Shown here one piece after another: positions 30,266 to 39,715 of a DNA stretch of 55,926 bases (position 1 is its first letter; each line of letters opens with the position of its first letter). The translations under genes were made by a program, and so were the position numbers. The DNA comes from Prorocentrum cordatum (Eukaryota > Sar > Dinophyceae > Prorocentrales > Prorocentraceae), in NCBI GenBank assembly GCA_963575745.1, contig CAUYUJ010016465.1, positions 156,570 to 212,495 of the forward strand, in the 5' to 3' direction. The notes beneath the pieces are model-generated. The model worked only from the letters and a program-made list of their open reading frames with translations. It was not told the origin of the DNA and searched no databases.

Positions 30266-31217
30266 ATGTTGCGCGGTGCCCGAACGCCGCAGGCGCGGCA
30301 GATAGGAGAGGGAAGGAGGAGCAGGAGCAGGAGCAGGAGCAGGAGGAATACAATTAGGCGGTGGATGGGGATGCGGGGGAAGGGGGGAATGGGGCGAGGA
30401 GGGGGGCGAGGAGGAAAACTGGGGGAGGGGGCAGTGAGGAGGAAGGAGGGCGCGCGAGGGGGGGCGCGGCCCCCGCCGAGGCTTGAAAACGCTAGAGGGC
30501 GGCAGGGGCAACGCCGGCGACGGCGCCGACGAGGGTTGGGGCGGAGACAGAAGGGCGCGCCGGAAGTCGGTCCTGGACCGACTTCCGACGCGGGCCCGCG
30601 TCGGAAGTGGGTCCTGGACCGACTTCCGACGCGGGCCCGCGTCGGAAGTGGGTCCAGGACCGACTTCCGACGCGGGCCCGCGCCCAGGACCGACTTCCGA
30701 CGCGGGCCCGCGCCAGAAGTCAGTCCTGGACCGACTTCTGGCACAGCCCGGCGGCCGGCGCCAGAAGTTGGCCGACGGTCCGTGGGGGCCGTTCGAAGGG
30801 GGGGCTCTTGCGCTGGCAGGAGCAAGCGGCAGGTCGGCGGCAGTCGGCGGGAGTAGGCGGGGCCCACCGGCTGAGGGCCCGCCAGAGCTGGCGGAGAGGC
30901 GGACGCTCTTGCCAACAGACGTTGGCGGGAGGTCGGCGGCAGCCGGCGGAAGTACGTGCAGCCTGCGGCCGACGGCCCGCAGGAGGCCGCGGAAGTACGT
31001 GCAGCCTACGGGCGACGGCCCAGGGGAGGTTCGTGTCGCCCGACAGAAGTCACAAATAGACTGCGGCGGACTGACAGCGGGGGCCGGCGGGGATCCCTGG
31101 GAGGCCCGTGGCAACCAGAGGAAGTAAGCGTGGACCACCCAACTGTAGCCATTCGTTGCTTTTTCGCGGCTCAAGCAGCGCGGGGGCAGCTTTTTCTGGA
31201 CGCGCTATCATGGACGC
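30128..31217 (-). other. Middle segment, copy 2 (reversed relative to copy 1)
   Basis: A 1090-bp segment bounded by the same arm ends as copy 1. Its left end is CCTGGCCGCCTTCG and its right end is CTATCATGGACGC, the opposite of copy 1. Apart from about 87 bp of extra palindrome units it is co-linear with 23502-24504 reversed. Confidence 0.85.
30560..30752. repeat. Array of alternating palindromes, copy 2
   Basis: About five units at a period near 41 bp alternate palindrome 1 (core GTCGGTCCTGGACCGAC inside CGGAA...TTCCG arms) and palindrome 2 (ACGCGGGCCCGCGT). Some arms carry GTGGGTCC in place of GTCGGTCC, which breaks perfect symmetry in the same way in neighbouring units. One unit lacks its left half. 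Located inside the middle segment, about 300 bp from the N-terminal exon. Confidence 0.85.
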
Positions 31218-31515
31218 GGCACCCCCCCACCGTCCAGGAAACGCTCGTCTTGAAGAACGCCCCAGGACGGCGGGGCCACAACGCCCCCACACACCGCAGG
31301 GGCATTGGATGAGGAATGTGGCGCGTCGCGTCCTCTTCCGAAGGTAACATCGCCCATCGGCACGAAACCCTGGATTTGTTAGCGCGCCAGACGCTACACT
31401 ACGCAATTGCTACAGCAAGCGCCCCCCCCCGCCTTCATGTTTCCACCGCCCCCGCGGCGAATAACTGCAAAATCGCACGCCGAATTTGTCGCAGAGTTTT
31501 TTTTTCCTTCCCCAG

Positions 31516-31829
31516 GTTCAACGCCGTTCCTGTCCAGGCCCGGCGTGGCCATACACAGTTTTCCAGAGACACATGGCCGGGGCCATTTCTCAGATGGAGT
31601 GCCAGGTGGCTGCGGGCAACATGAAACACGGGCGCGACCGAGCACGCAAAACAAGCACGGAGGTCTCGCTGGCGAACGAGCGGAAGTGCGAGGGCAGGAA
31701 GAACTTCCTGCAGCTGCACCCACGGTTTGTCCAGATATCCAGATGCCTGCGGCGCGCACCGCCAATGCCAAAGCAGCTGCCCCCCCCCGGTCGTCCATAA
31801 TCATTATAGTCACCACGGTTTTTCTTTGA
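31516..31829 (+). pseudogene. Serine recombinase C-terminal exon, copy 2 right arm, deleted
   Basis: The acceptor TTCCTTCCCCAG is present, but after GTGGCC at about 31550 the sequence jumps to the equivalent of 26135 in copy 1, removing 170 bp (RL-x-R and the helix before FTNKDP). 170 is not a multiple of 3, so the frame shifts. The remainder (RHMAGAISQME to KCEGRK) is readable. This arm could not give a working enzyme, and in copy 2 the N-terminal exon faces the other, intact arm. Confidence 0.75.
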
Positions 31830-32174
31830 CGCAGTGCCAGGGCCACGCGCGCCTAGACGCACGCCTGTTGCAGTTGCTCCTGCTCATGGTCCTCCTCCTT
31901 TGACGGGCCACGAGTCTCCCCAAATCGTCCCCTTGTTGCATATGCAGTTACCGCAGACATGTGTAATCGATCCCGCATCGTACCATATCTTCTCACTCCA
32001 CATCCTGCGGCGCAAGTTTGAGCAAAGTTTCTCGTCGTTCGGCCGCCCAGGGCGGCGACCTCAGAGCGGGGAGGGAAAGTAACGAATTACCCAACGCACA
32101 CAACGATGGACTGCACGGGCGCGTGCTGCAGTAGTTTCGCGGAGCTGCTAGGCACAAACTTGAAGAAAAACAAA

Positions 32175-32838
32175 AAAACAACTTAAACAAGTGCCCTTTT
32201 GCACGCGCCCCTGCTTCTGCCGATAAGGAGGGTAGGGGGGGCGCGATAGCTTGCTCGGCGCGGCGCCGAGCTGTCAAACCCTCCACATGCCGCGGACTCG
32301 GCGCGGGCCAGCCTGCAAACGCAGCACGCTTCACATGTGACGGACTCGGCGCGAACCTGGGGATGCCTTCGTGGGCGGCGGCCCCAGCAGCGTGCAGTAG
32401 CAACGGTAATTGGTGGGACAAAACATGTTGGCTCTTTCGGTTCGAGACGTAACCTCTTGTTCCAACTAGCCCAACAAAAGACACCCGCGCGCTTAAAGGC
32501 CGAGCTCGGGCTGCATGTGAAGAGGCACGGAGAAGGCTCAAACGCCCTTGGCTCGCACCGCCTACTGCAGGGCAGAGTGGGAAGGAGGATCAAGCGCCAC
32601 TTGCCCTGGCACCCCTGAGCGAAGGCCGCGTTGCGCGTAATCATACCTTCCAATGGCGGGCGCGCCAAGCTGCTAGTTTGACACCGAAACTATTCGAAAC
32701 GCGCGCGCGGCCATCTTCAAAACCACCACGAAGCATTTTCAACTTCAGCACCGCGCGGGCCGCAAGCGGCCTAGAACCACGAGAAAACCATTCTCATCAT
32801 TCTTAATCTGATCCCCGACATGCCCGTGACCCTATCCA
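32175..32838 (+). repeat. Segment S, copy 3 (plus)
   Basis: Third copy of the S segment, again between a recombinase arm and a GC-rich minisatellite. Ends CATGCCCGTGACCCTATCC like copy 1. Confidence 0.85.
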
Positions 32839-34295
32839 AGCCCGTCAGCTCGCGTGAGTCCCCCCCCACTCGCCAGAGCGGGTCCCGCGCCGGTGCTGGG
32901 TCCTGGGGCTGGGGCTCGCGCCGGTTCCGGGTCCCGGGTCCTGCGCCCGCCCAGGTCCCGGGTCCGGCGATCGTCCCGGCCGAAGGTCCAGCGCCGGTCC
33001 CGGGTCGCGGGCCCCGGGTCCCGGGGCCATAATGCGCCGGTCTCGGGTGCCAAGTCCCGGGTCCCGCGCTGGTTCCGGGTCCGGGGTCCCGCGCCGGTGC
33101 GCGGTCGCAGGTCCCGCGCCGGTTCCATGTGCAGGTTCCACAGGTCTCGCGACGCTCCCAGGTCTCTGGTCCCGCGCCGATCCCGGGTCCCGGGTCCCGT
33201 GTTCTGGATCCCGCGCCGGTGCCAGGTCCCGGGTTCCCTGCCGGTCCCGGGTCGCAGGCGCCGGGTCTCGCGCCAGTCCCGGGTTCGGGGATCCCGCGTC
33301 GGTTCCGGGTCCCGCGTCCCGGGCACCGCGCCGGTTCCACCAAATTCCGGGTCCCGCGCCGGTCCCGGGTTGCGGGTGCCGCGCCAGTCCTGGCGTCCCG
33401 GCCCCGGATCCCGCGCCAGTCCCGGGTTCCGGCGAGTCCCGGGTCCCGCTCCAGTTTGAGTCCTGGGTCCCGCGCCGCTCCCGGGTCCAGGTTCCGGGTG
33501 CCGCGCTGGCCGGCCCCGGGTCTCGCGCCAGTCCTGGGTTCCCGGTTCCGCGCTCGTCCCGGGTCCCGCGTCCGCGCTCGTCCCAGGCCCCGGGTTCTGC
33601 GATGGTCCCGGGTTCCGGGGCTCGCGCCGGTTCCGGGTCCCGGGTCCTGCGCCCAGCCGGGCCCGGGTCCCGGGTTCCACGGCGGTCCCGGCCGCCGGCC
33701 GCGTCCCGGGTTCCGCTCCGGTCCCCGGTCGCGGGTCCCGGGTCTCGCGCCGGTCGTGTCCCAGGACGGTCCCGCGGGTGCTGGGCTCCGGGTCCCGCGC
33801 CGGTCCCGGGTCTCGGGTCCCGCGCCGGTCCGGGGTCGCGGGTCCCGGGTCCGGCGCTCGTGCTGGGTTCGGGGTTCCGGGTTCCGCGCCGGTCCCGGGG
33901 GTCCGGAGTCGGGTCTCGGGTCCCGCGCCGGTTCCGAGTGTCGGGTCCCGCGCCGGTCCCGGGTTCTGGGTTCCGGGTGCGGGGTGAGTCCCGCGCCGGT
34001 CCCGGGTCCTGGGTCCCGCGCTGTTCCCGGGTCGCAGGTTCCGGATCCCGCGCCGGTCTCGGGTCCCCGGTGCCGCGCTGGTCCCATGTCCCGGGTCCCG
34101 GGTCCCGCGCTCGTCCCGGGTCCTGGATCCTGCGCCGGTGCGGGGTCGCCCTGCGCCAGTCCCGGGTCTCGGGTCTCGCGACGCTCCTGGGTCAAGGGTC
34201 CCGCGCCGGTCACGGGTTCCGGGCTTCGTGTCCTGGGTCACGCGCAGGGTGCCGCGCTGGTCCCGGGTCGCGGGCCCCTGGTCCCGCATAGGCCA
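32839..34295. repeat. GC-rich minisatellite, array 2
   Basis: A longer array of CCCGGGTCCCGCGCCGG-type units than 27421-28340. Frames of over 400 residues on both strands are repeat translations. It abuts the (TA)n run and then the truncated retroelement. Confidence 0.9.
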
Positions 34296-34302
34296 CCGGA
34301 GG

Positions 34303-34305
<3 letters not shown>

Positions 34306-34334
<29 letters not shown>
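34306..34334. repeat. (TA)n microsatellite
   Basis: A pure TA run between the GC-rich array and the 3' side of the minus-strand retroelement, marking where the element's sequence ends. Confidence 0.95.
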
Positions 34335-34411
34335 TCTTGGCTAACCTAACCGAAACTACGTTCTCAACGCGGAAGAAGTTTCTGGCAAGGTATTGTAAAG
34401 CCAGATGTACC

Positions 34412-34999
34412 TTAGGAGATAGTCGGCTTGCTTGCCATCAAAAGCGCCCCCTTCTTGGTCGGGACAGAGCCGAATGTCATAGCAGGTCTTCCCGCAGGTA
34501 AGCTGGCCACGAACGTCAACACTGTCCGTAATGCAGTGTTGTCGGAGCCGATATCTCTGGCGATCAAAGGCTTAGTACAGAGTGAATATCGTGCATCGCC
34601 GTATTGTACCTGAACGTCGCGGTTTCCCACTCGAATGATGACTTGACCCCTATCGGGATCGTTTCTTACGACCGGACATGCGCCATTCCAGCCTCCCCAG
34701 TCGTCCTTCGTGGTTGTGGGGCGATGGTAATCAACTAACTCTCCTTCATCGTAGTAGTGCTGACCGGTGATAGTTGTCTTAGTGCGTAATGCGCGATTGG
34801 TCTTGGCTACTGCAGTGGCCTGTGCGATAGCCTCAGCGCATACCTTGCGTATCATCTGTTCACGAGAATGATCCGACAATTGCGTCGGCTGTTCGTGATC
34901 CAGGATAGGCAAGTCAGGGAGCATTGCCGGTTGCCGTCCAAACAGGGCGTTGCGTGGAGACACCTCATTATAGAAGGTGAACGCGTTGGCGGCAAACAA
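34412..34999 (-). CDS. Integrase C-terminal region
   Basis: Continues 35004-36131 in another frame. SPRNALFGRQPAMLPDLPIL is the usual segment after the catalytic Glu (SPxxxLxGxxP). Then YYDEGELVDYHRP, WNGACPVV and GQVIIRVGNRDVQVQYG resemble the SH3-like GPY/F or chromodomain-adjacent module of Ty3-type integrases. VASLPAGRPAMTFG near 34481 is the last of the recurrent motifs. Sequence ends in low complexity near 34412 with no reverse transcriptase beyond. A short frameshift or stop separates the two frames at 35000. Confidence 0.7.
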   Translation of the reverse strand: MFAANAFTFYNEVSPRNALFGRQPAMLPDLPILDHEQPTQLSDHSREQMIRKVCAEAIAQATAVAKTNRALRTKTTITGQHYYDEGELVDYHRPTTTKDDWGGWNGACPVVRNDPDRGQVIIRVGNRDVQVQYGDARYSLCTKPLIARDIGSDNTALRTVLTFVASLPAGRPAMTFGSVPTKKGALLMASKPTIS

Positions 35000-35003
35000 G
35001 ACT

Positions 35004-35830
35004 TCATGCAGTAGTCGTGTGAACAGGGGTGTCTAAACTGTTGAGTTCAGCTTTCATGACATGCAGTAGATGGCGCAGTATGCCATTTCTGGCTTCGATC
35101 GTCGTAGCGCGTTGTCCACGCGCACGTATCCTTAGTTCAGTGCCCTCTGCCATAAGGACTGCTTTCGCAGTGTCGTTGTTGAGGGCACCCTCTCCATCGG
35201 AGTAGAGTACCTTGGCAGGTCCAAGCTGCATCCAGCATTGATGGTACGCATCCAGGATACTGGTCATCATCATGCCCGGTATCTCCACTCCAGTAGCAGA
35301 GCGAATACAACGATCGCTGATATGAGATATATGATGTTCTTGCTTGTAGAACATAAAGTCACATTCAATTTCTTCGTTGCACTTGCCAGGCAGTGCAGTA
35401 GATGGCACAACCGTATGCCCAGGCTTGTCCCAAGCCCTGCACTCCCCACATGTGTGGCAGACACCTTTAATCAGGTTGAGTCTGACGTTGTCCAGACATA
35501 TCTTGGTTAAGATGGGTATCATCTTCGGCTCTTTCGCATGGAACCAACGCAAATGTAGCTTCCGCAGCTCGCGTGATACCACGCTTGGATCAAGTCTTCG
35601 TAAGTCTTGTAGCCTGGTTTGCACGTCAAACCTTGGCCAGTCTGGAAGTCGTGGTCGTGCAGCAGGGTTACCCGCAGGTGGCGGTGAAGGTGCATATCCT
35701 CCTTGCTGTCGGCCACGTCTGACTCTGACCTGTGGCAGTCGGATGTGGCCATCCGAACTTCCAGCTCCGCTCGAGGCAGGTTGCCCTGCAGCAGGTTCAG
35801 CAGCATGTCTGCCTACTGTAATGTCGTGGC
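35004..35830 (-). CDS. Integrase: HHCC and DDE catalytic core
   Basis: In a 375-residue frame from 36131: KLHLRWFHAKEPKMIPI and CHTCGEC give the H-x3/4-H...C-x2-C N-terminal zinc domain. Then IECDFMFYK (first Asp, near residue 258), VLYSDGEGALNN (second Asp, near 312) and TTIEARNGILRHL (Glu, near 346). The Asp-to-Glu spacing of about 33 residues is close to the standard D,D(35)E. It would insert element cDNA into the genome. PAAGQPASS (35774-35795) and PPAGNPAARP (35661-35680) lie just upstream, in the linker from the knuckles. Confidence 0.85.
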
Positions 35831-35989
35831 TGGTGGCGCGCGCTGTGGGTCCGGCTCTAGAGCCGGGCCTTGGTGCTCGTAGCCGCACAAGCGGTGGCGC
35901 GGCTTGTGCCTCGGGTGGTGGTGCAGCTGGTTCGGCAGGAGCCGGTGGTACCTGTCCGTGATTGTCGGGCAGCTTCCAAGGTTTGGCAA

Positions 35990-36170
35990 ATTTGCATGTG
36001 CCGGGTGTCCGTACATGTCCAGGCTTGTTCCGGCCGTAGTTCTTCTTACAGCTCGGACATTCCCAATGGTAGTCTTCCTTATCATACCACCTGCAATGCT
36101 TGGGGTTTCTGTCATGTGAGGGAGAGCGCATGTTGACATTATCCGCGCATTCAGGACATCCTCGCCCTCC
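35990..36170 (-). CDS. Tandem CPxC...H...C zinc-knuckle pair
   Basis: The minus strand reads CPECADNVNMRSPSHDRNPK then HCRW, and CPSCKKNYGRNKPGHVRTPG then TCKF. Each unit is C-P-x-C-x8/9-H-x5/6-C-(R/K)-(W/F). Two equal units 30 residues apart suggest a nucleic-acid-binding knuckle pair between the methyltransferase and integrase. In frame with the integrase from upstream of its ATG at 36131. No named Pfam-type family was assigned. Confidence 0.6.
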
Positions 36171-36299
36171 CAGTGGGCGGTCTCGTGATCGAACCGTTGG
36201 GTTGTCGAGGGATAGTTGGATCGTCTAAGTCATATCCTCTTACGTTGGTGACTAGCACGGTGGAAGAATAAGGGTGACCATGAAAGCAATCACGGTTTA

Positions 36300-37228
36300 C
36301 ATGGAATAGATCGTGTGCGATCTGAACTGCGCTAACGAAAAGAGATTGCACCTTTGAAGTATAGTGTGCAGCCATGGACAGTTCTTTGTTACATACCGAC
36401 GCATGTTGATGATGACCACACGCGCATCGTCTTTTCAAAAGGTGTAAGTAGAAGGCGGTGGTTGGCCAGGATCCCGGTCGGTTTTCGTATCAATACCCTA
36501 TGGGAATCACGTAAGCGGGTAGTACATTGGTCCATATTCACCTTGCAAGTGCCCTTGCATGTGGCCCGTGTGGTCCATGGTGGTATCTGATCCACCCAAG
36601 TACCCACTGGTTGTTCTCGTAAGTAAATTCGCCGATGGTCGTTCTGACGCATGGCAACCTTGCAACAGAACTTGATGTGTGGAATATCTTCTTTGCGGCG
36701 TGCATGCCAGGTATCAACGTTGACTTGGGAGTTGAAATATGAAGGTCGCCCAGTTGTTCTGCAATAGGGTTGTAGTATGACAACATTGACGAAGCACACG
36801 TCTAGGTCGTGCATCGCTGCATCCTGGACATCCTTGTTTCCAATGTCAACATAGGAGCGTTCGTCTAAGATTCCCCCGGAAGACAAACCTCGGCTGAATG
36901 CAAGCTGTGATATACCTCCACTTCCTCCACACAATTCCAGCATGTCAACCGTGTTGTGCCGTCCGTAGCATAACATTGGGATTGTCGAGAGTGCATCTGC
37001 GTGGGATTCAGCAGGTAGCCCCGCAGGTAATGTGATGAAGGGTTCCTCTTCATCATCGCTTTGCGTGTCGGAATCAAGGGGGACGTCGGTGCAGCGCGCG
37101 CCACATCCGAGATCTTTGAGGTCATCCCCGCAGTCGTCGTTGCCTTCTTCGACTACCTTGGGTATCTTGCGTGGCTTGATGCCCGCTTCTTTGTCGGTTT
37201 TCTGTTTCTTTTTGCTTAATTCGGGCAT
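36300..37228 (-). pseudogene. Methyltransferase-like domain 2 (DNA cytosine methyltransferase-like)
   Basis: From 37228: Lys-rich start, acidic linker, LPAGLPAES, then VDMLELCGGSGGISQLAFSR (glycine-rich motif I, SAM-binding like the DLFCGxGG of C5 methyltransferases), DERSYVDIGNKDVQD, VILQPYCRTTG (position of the P-C motif), IYLREQPVGTW (position of ENP), VNMDQCTTRLRDSHRVLIRK, PTGILANHRLLLTPFEK. At 36389-36438 the frame shifts and continues RRCACGHHQHASV, a Cys/His cluster. C5 DNA methyltransferases inside dinoflagellate retroelements are published; I cannot show catalytic competence here because the P-C motif is altered. Confidence 0.6.
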
Positions 37229-37229
37229 C

Positions 37230-37499
37230 GGTCGGTAGTGCTGTCTGTTGTTCAGTATCGGGTGAACTTAGCGTCGGGAATTCGGGAATACAGGGGGGCA
37301 CGCGGCCACGCTCAACCGAAGGGGGAAAGAGACGATCGTCATCGACGAACGCAACTCGCCTTGGGCGTGGTCGCGGGTCCTCCTGTCCGATGAGAGCCGG
37401 TTCTGGCGGCTCCCAGTATAACCGAGTACGAACGTTTGTTGCGCCATTCGGTGACGGTGCATTGTAATTGTACCCGATAGGCTGGTCCTGGATCTAGAT
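37230..37499 (-). CDS. Linker before methyltransferase-like domain 2
   Basis: After the TAG the frame reads GYNYNAPSPNGATNVRTRLY then basic, acidic and Pro-rich sequence to about 37230. No domain. Three frames overlap here, so decay or frameshift is likely. Confidence 0.35.
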
Positions 37500-38390
37500 G
37501 TCTTGTACAATCTGATTGTCGCCCAGCCTCATCGTTACCCGTCTTGCGACATGGTCCCATTCAGGGCCAGTCTTCGGAGACTGAACGTAAGCTCGAGCTC
37601 CTGTATCCACTCGTGTGTGAATGCTAAGGTGTACAGCACTCGTGTGGCTTCTCGTTGTTTTGTGTAAATCCATTCGATCAATCAATCTCGCGGTCATGAT
37701 AGCCAATGTTTTGTTGCGCCGTTATGCCTTCTGAGCGCCTTGGCCATGCCAGTCCAATCCATGCTCAGCAAGTTGGGCAGGTCCCCCTGCAGCTTGACAC
37801 GTACACCTCCGCAAGTTGGTTGGGATACGCGTGAAATTGGTTGCCACTTGCAGATAAGATCCGCTAGGCAACTTACTTGAACGGTCGTATTTCAGACCGG
37901 AACGGCAGCATCGCATGCGCATGACCTGCAAATCGAGATCTTCAATGGCATCTCGTATAGGACCCTGCTTCCAGAAATAACCTGGCGGTCCCACAAGTAC
38001 AAAAGACATGCGTAGACCCCGAGCCTTAGTCATCAAATTTTGGATGCGTTGACAGTGTGGCCCTGCCCGTTTTCCAGGTAACCTAACGCACGAGTCAGCG
38101 GGCTTTGCCACCCACAGCAATTGAGAAGCCCCCGAGAGTAGAGCACCCAAATCCTGTGTACCAGTAGAGGTAATAGGCTCTGTGTGTGCGATGCGGTCAC
38201 ACATGTAACCACGAGCTCGGAGTGCAGCGCAAGCTGTCCGTATGTCCTCAATGACAAGTGCACGAGAATGACCGGCGTGGGGATAGTCCCGAAGGACGTA
38301 TTCCTGCGATGCCAGGTCTTCAAGGTGTTATCCACCAAAGACTGGATCGTAAAGGCAAGCGTCTCCTCGTTAATGGATGAGCTGATGCCC
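37500..38390 (-). pseudogene. Methyltransferase-like domain 1
   Basis: Continues from the protease frame and shifts near 38180 into 37722-38204: LLWVAKPADSCVRLPGKRAG, QRIQNLMTKARGLRMSFVLV, GPPGYFWKQGPI, VMRMRCCRSGLKYDRSSKLP, SGSYLQVATNF, IPTNLRRCTC. The order (hydrophobic strand, x-x-P-x-x-x-W-x-x-x-P-I, C-x-x-G-L, K-P-S, C-x-C) parallels the second domain downstream (EQP-x-G-T-W, Q-C-x-x-x-L, RKPTG, CACGHH). I read it as a homologous C-terminal half of a SAM-dependent methyltransferase; no glycine-rich SAM motif was seen, so it may be non-catalytic. The ending (37494-37706) is in another frame and meets a TAG near 37497. Confidence 0.5.
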
Positions 38391-39715
38391 TTGGTATCCT
38401 GCAACATCATATATGTAGGGGCATCGCTCATAGCAGGTGCCCTCGCACTGCGCAAAGCAAGTTGCCCCGCAGCTGGCTCTGCGTCGGCACTCTCTTTGAC
38501 GAGCAGCGGGGCATCCTCGCAGTGAGGGTTCGTCGTAATAGTAAACGACATCGACCTTTTGTCCTCAGCTGCGGCCCCGCACTCGCCGACCTTGAGCGAC
38601 AGGTGCCCAGAAGGCGTTTTCATCCATTCAAATACTCCGGCAACCTTTCCAAGGAGGCGCCTGTGCATATCAGAGCCGGGGATGACAATCTTCTCGCGCC
38701 CCTGCTCCAGGATCAGGGTAGCCCCCATGTTAGACACACTCCTCAGACCCAGGATAGCAAGGGGATTTTGCCCTGAACCCTCAGCCACGTTAGCTGAGTA
38801 GGTATCAAATCTCGGCGCAGCAGGTGCCCCCGCCGGATCTCCTTTTTCTTTGCGCGCAAGTCTGCAGTGCAAGGACTTGTCGCGTACAACGGCACCATGT
38901 CCCACTCCCGACACGTAGAGCCTCTCCGTCAGGTTCAGCTTCTTGATGTCGTGTTCATGGGAGCGGGATGCCCGCTCAAATGTCGGTGCCGTTTTTACAA
39001 TGATGTTGATGTTTCTGCCGATGTCCAGAAGGATTGTCAGCATTCCATCCACCATGGTCGCGCTGTTCGCAGCCAGGGCCAGTTCATGGCGTTCTCCGAA
39101 TATTCCTGGCACCTCAGACAGCGTCGTGCCATGCATGCCCTTGCTGCGCCTCTGCTCCAACGCCCAATCGTTCCTTGTCAGAGACGTGAAGACGTTCATG
39201 TATCCGCGGGCCTCCTCCTCCGCAGTGGGGTTCTTCTCGAAAATCCAGGCCGTGGGATACTTGTCATGCGTGTGCGGGCGTGGTGCAAATGCGAGCGACA
39301 TGTTCATGAACGTGTCCTCGTCAGCGCGCGTGCCTATCTGGCCATCTGTGTTCACCATCAATACAGTGCGTAGCATGTCGCGCTCGGATATCGCACTGAT
39401 GCCGCTGCGCGCGCTCGCCGGGCTCTCCGTCCTGCGCTGGCTGCGCGGGCGGGTGTCTCGCCCATATGGCATGTAGGTATGTGGAGCTTGAAGCCACTGC
39501 GCGCTCCTCTCCATACGCCTCGGCCGCATATCGTTGGCTGGCAACGCGGCAGGTGCAGTCGTAGCAGGTGCCCCTGCATTGTTGGCTGCTTCCGCTATTA
39601 CTGGCATAGGCGTATCCAGAGCAGGCACGGTAGCTTCCGTCGCCTGCACCGCATTGGCTGATGAAGCGGGTTGCCCCACAGGTGTTGTTATGGAAACTGC
39701 AGCGCTGTTTATCAT
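38391..39715 (-). CDS. Retropepsin-like aspartic protease region
   Basis: In a 560-residue frame, residues about 205-400 read MVDGMLTILLDIGRNINII (DIG in place of DTG/DSG), LYVSGVGHGAVV (flap region), LAILGLRSVSNMGATLIL and EKIVIPG. Hydrophobic-hydrophobic-D-x-G with a later I-L-G is the pepsin-fold signature of retroviral-type proteases, which cut the polyprotein. The D-I-G triplet is non-standard. The Pro/Ala-rich N-terminal 130 residues carry PVGQPASSA and NAGAPATT; PAGAPAAP and AAGQLALRS lie within and just after the protease part. The frame then enters the first methyltransferase-like domain. Confidence 0.55.

Larger units (their letters stand above)
29010..32165. mobile_element. Recombinase element copy 2
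   Basis: Left arm about 29010-30127, middle 30128-31217, right arm 31218-about 32165. Same organisation as copy 1, but the middle segment is reversed, so the N-terminal exon (minus) faces the left arm. Both outer sides carry segment S in inverted orientation, so the whole 28341-32838 block is one large near-palindrome apart from the middle. The right arm has a 170-bp deletion in its C-terminal exon. Confidence 0.75.

Noticed and set aside
32832-34291. Pro/Gly/Arg/Thr repeat proteins over 400 residues
   Set aside because: Both strands are open through the CCCGGGT minisatellite, typical of GC-rich repeats.
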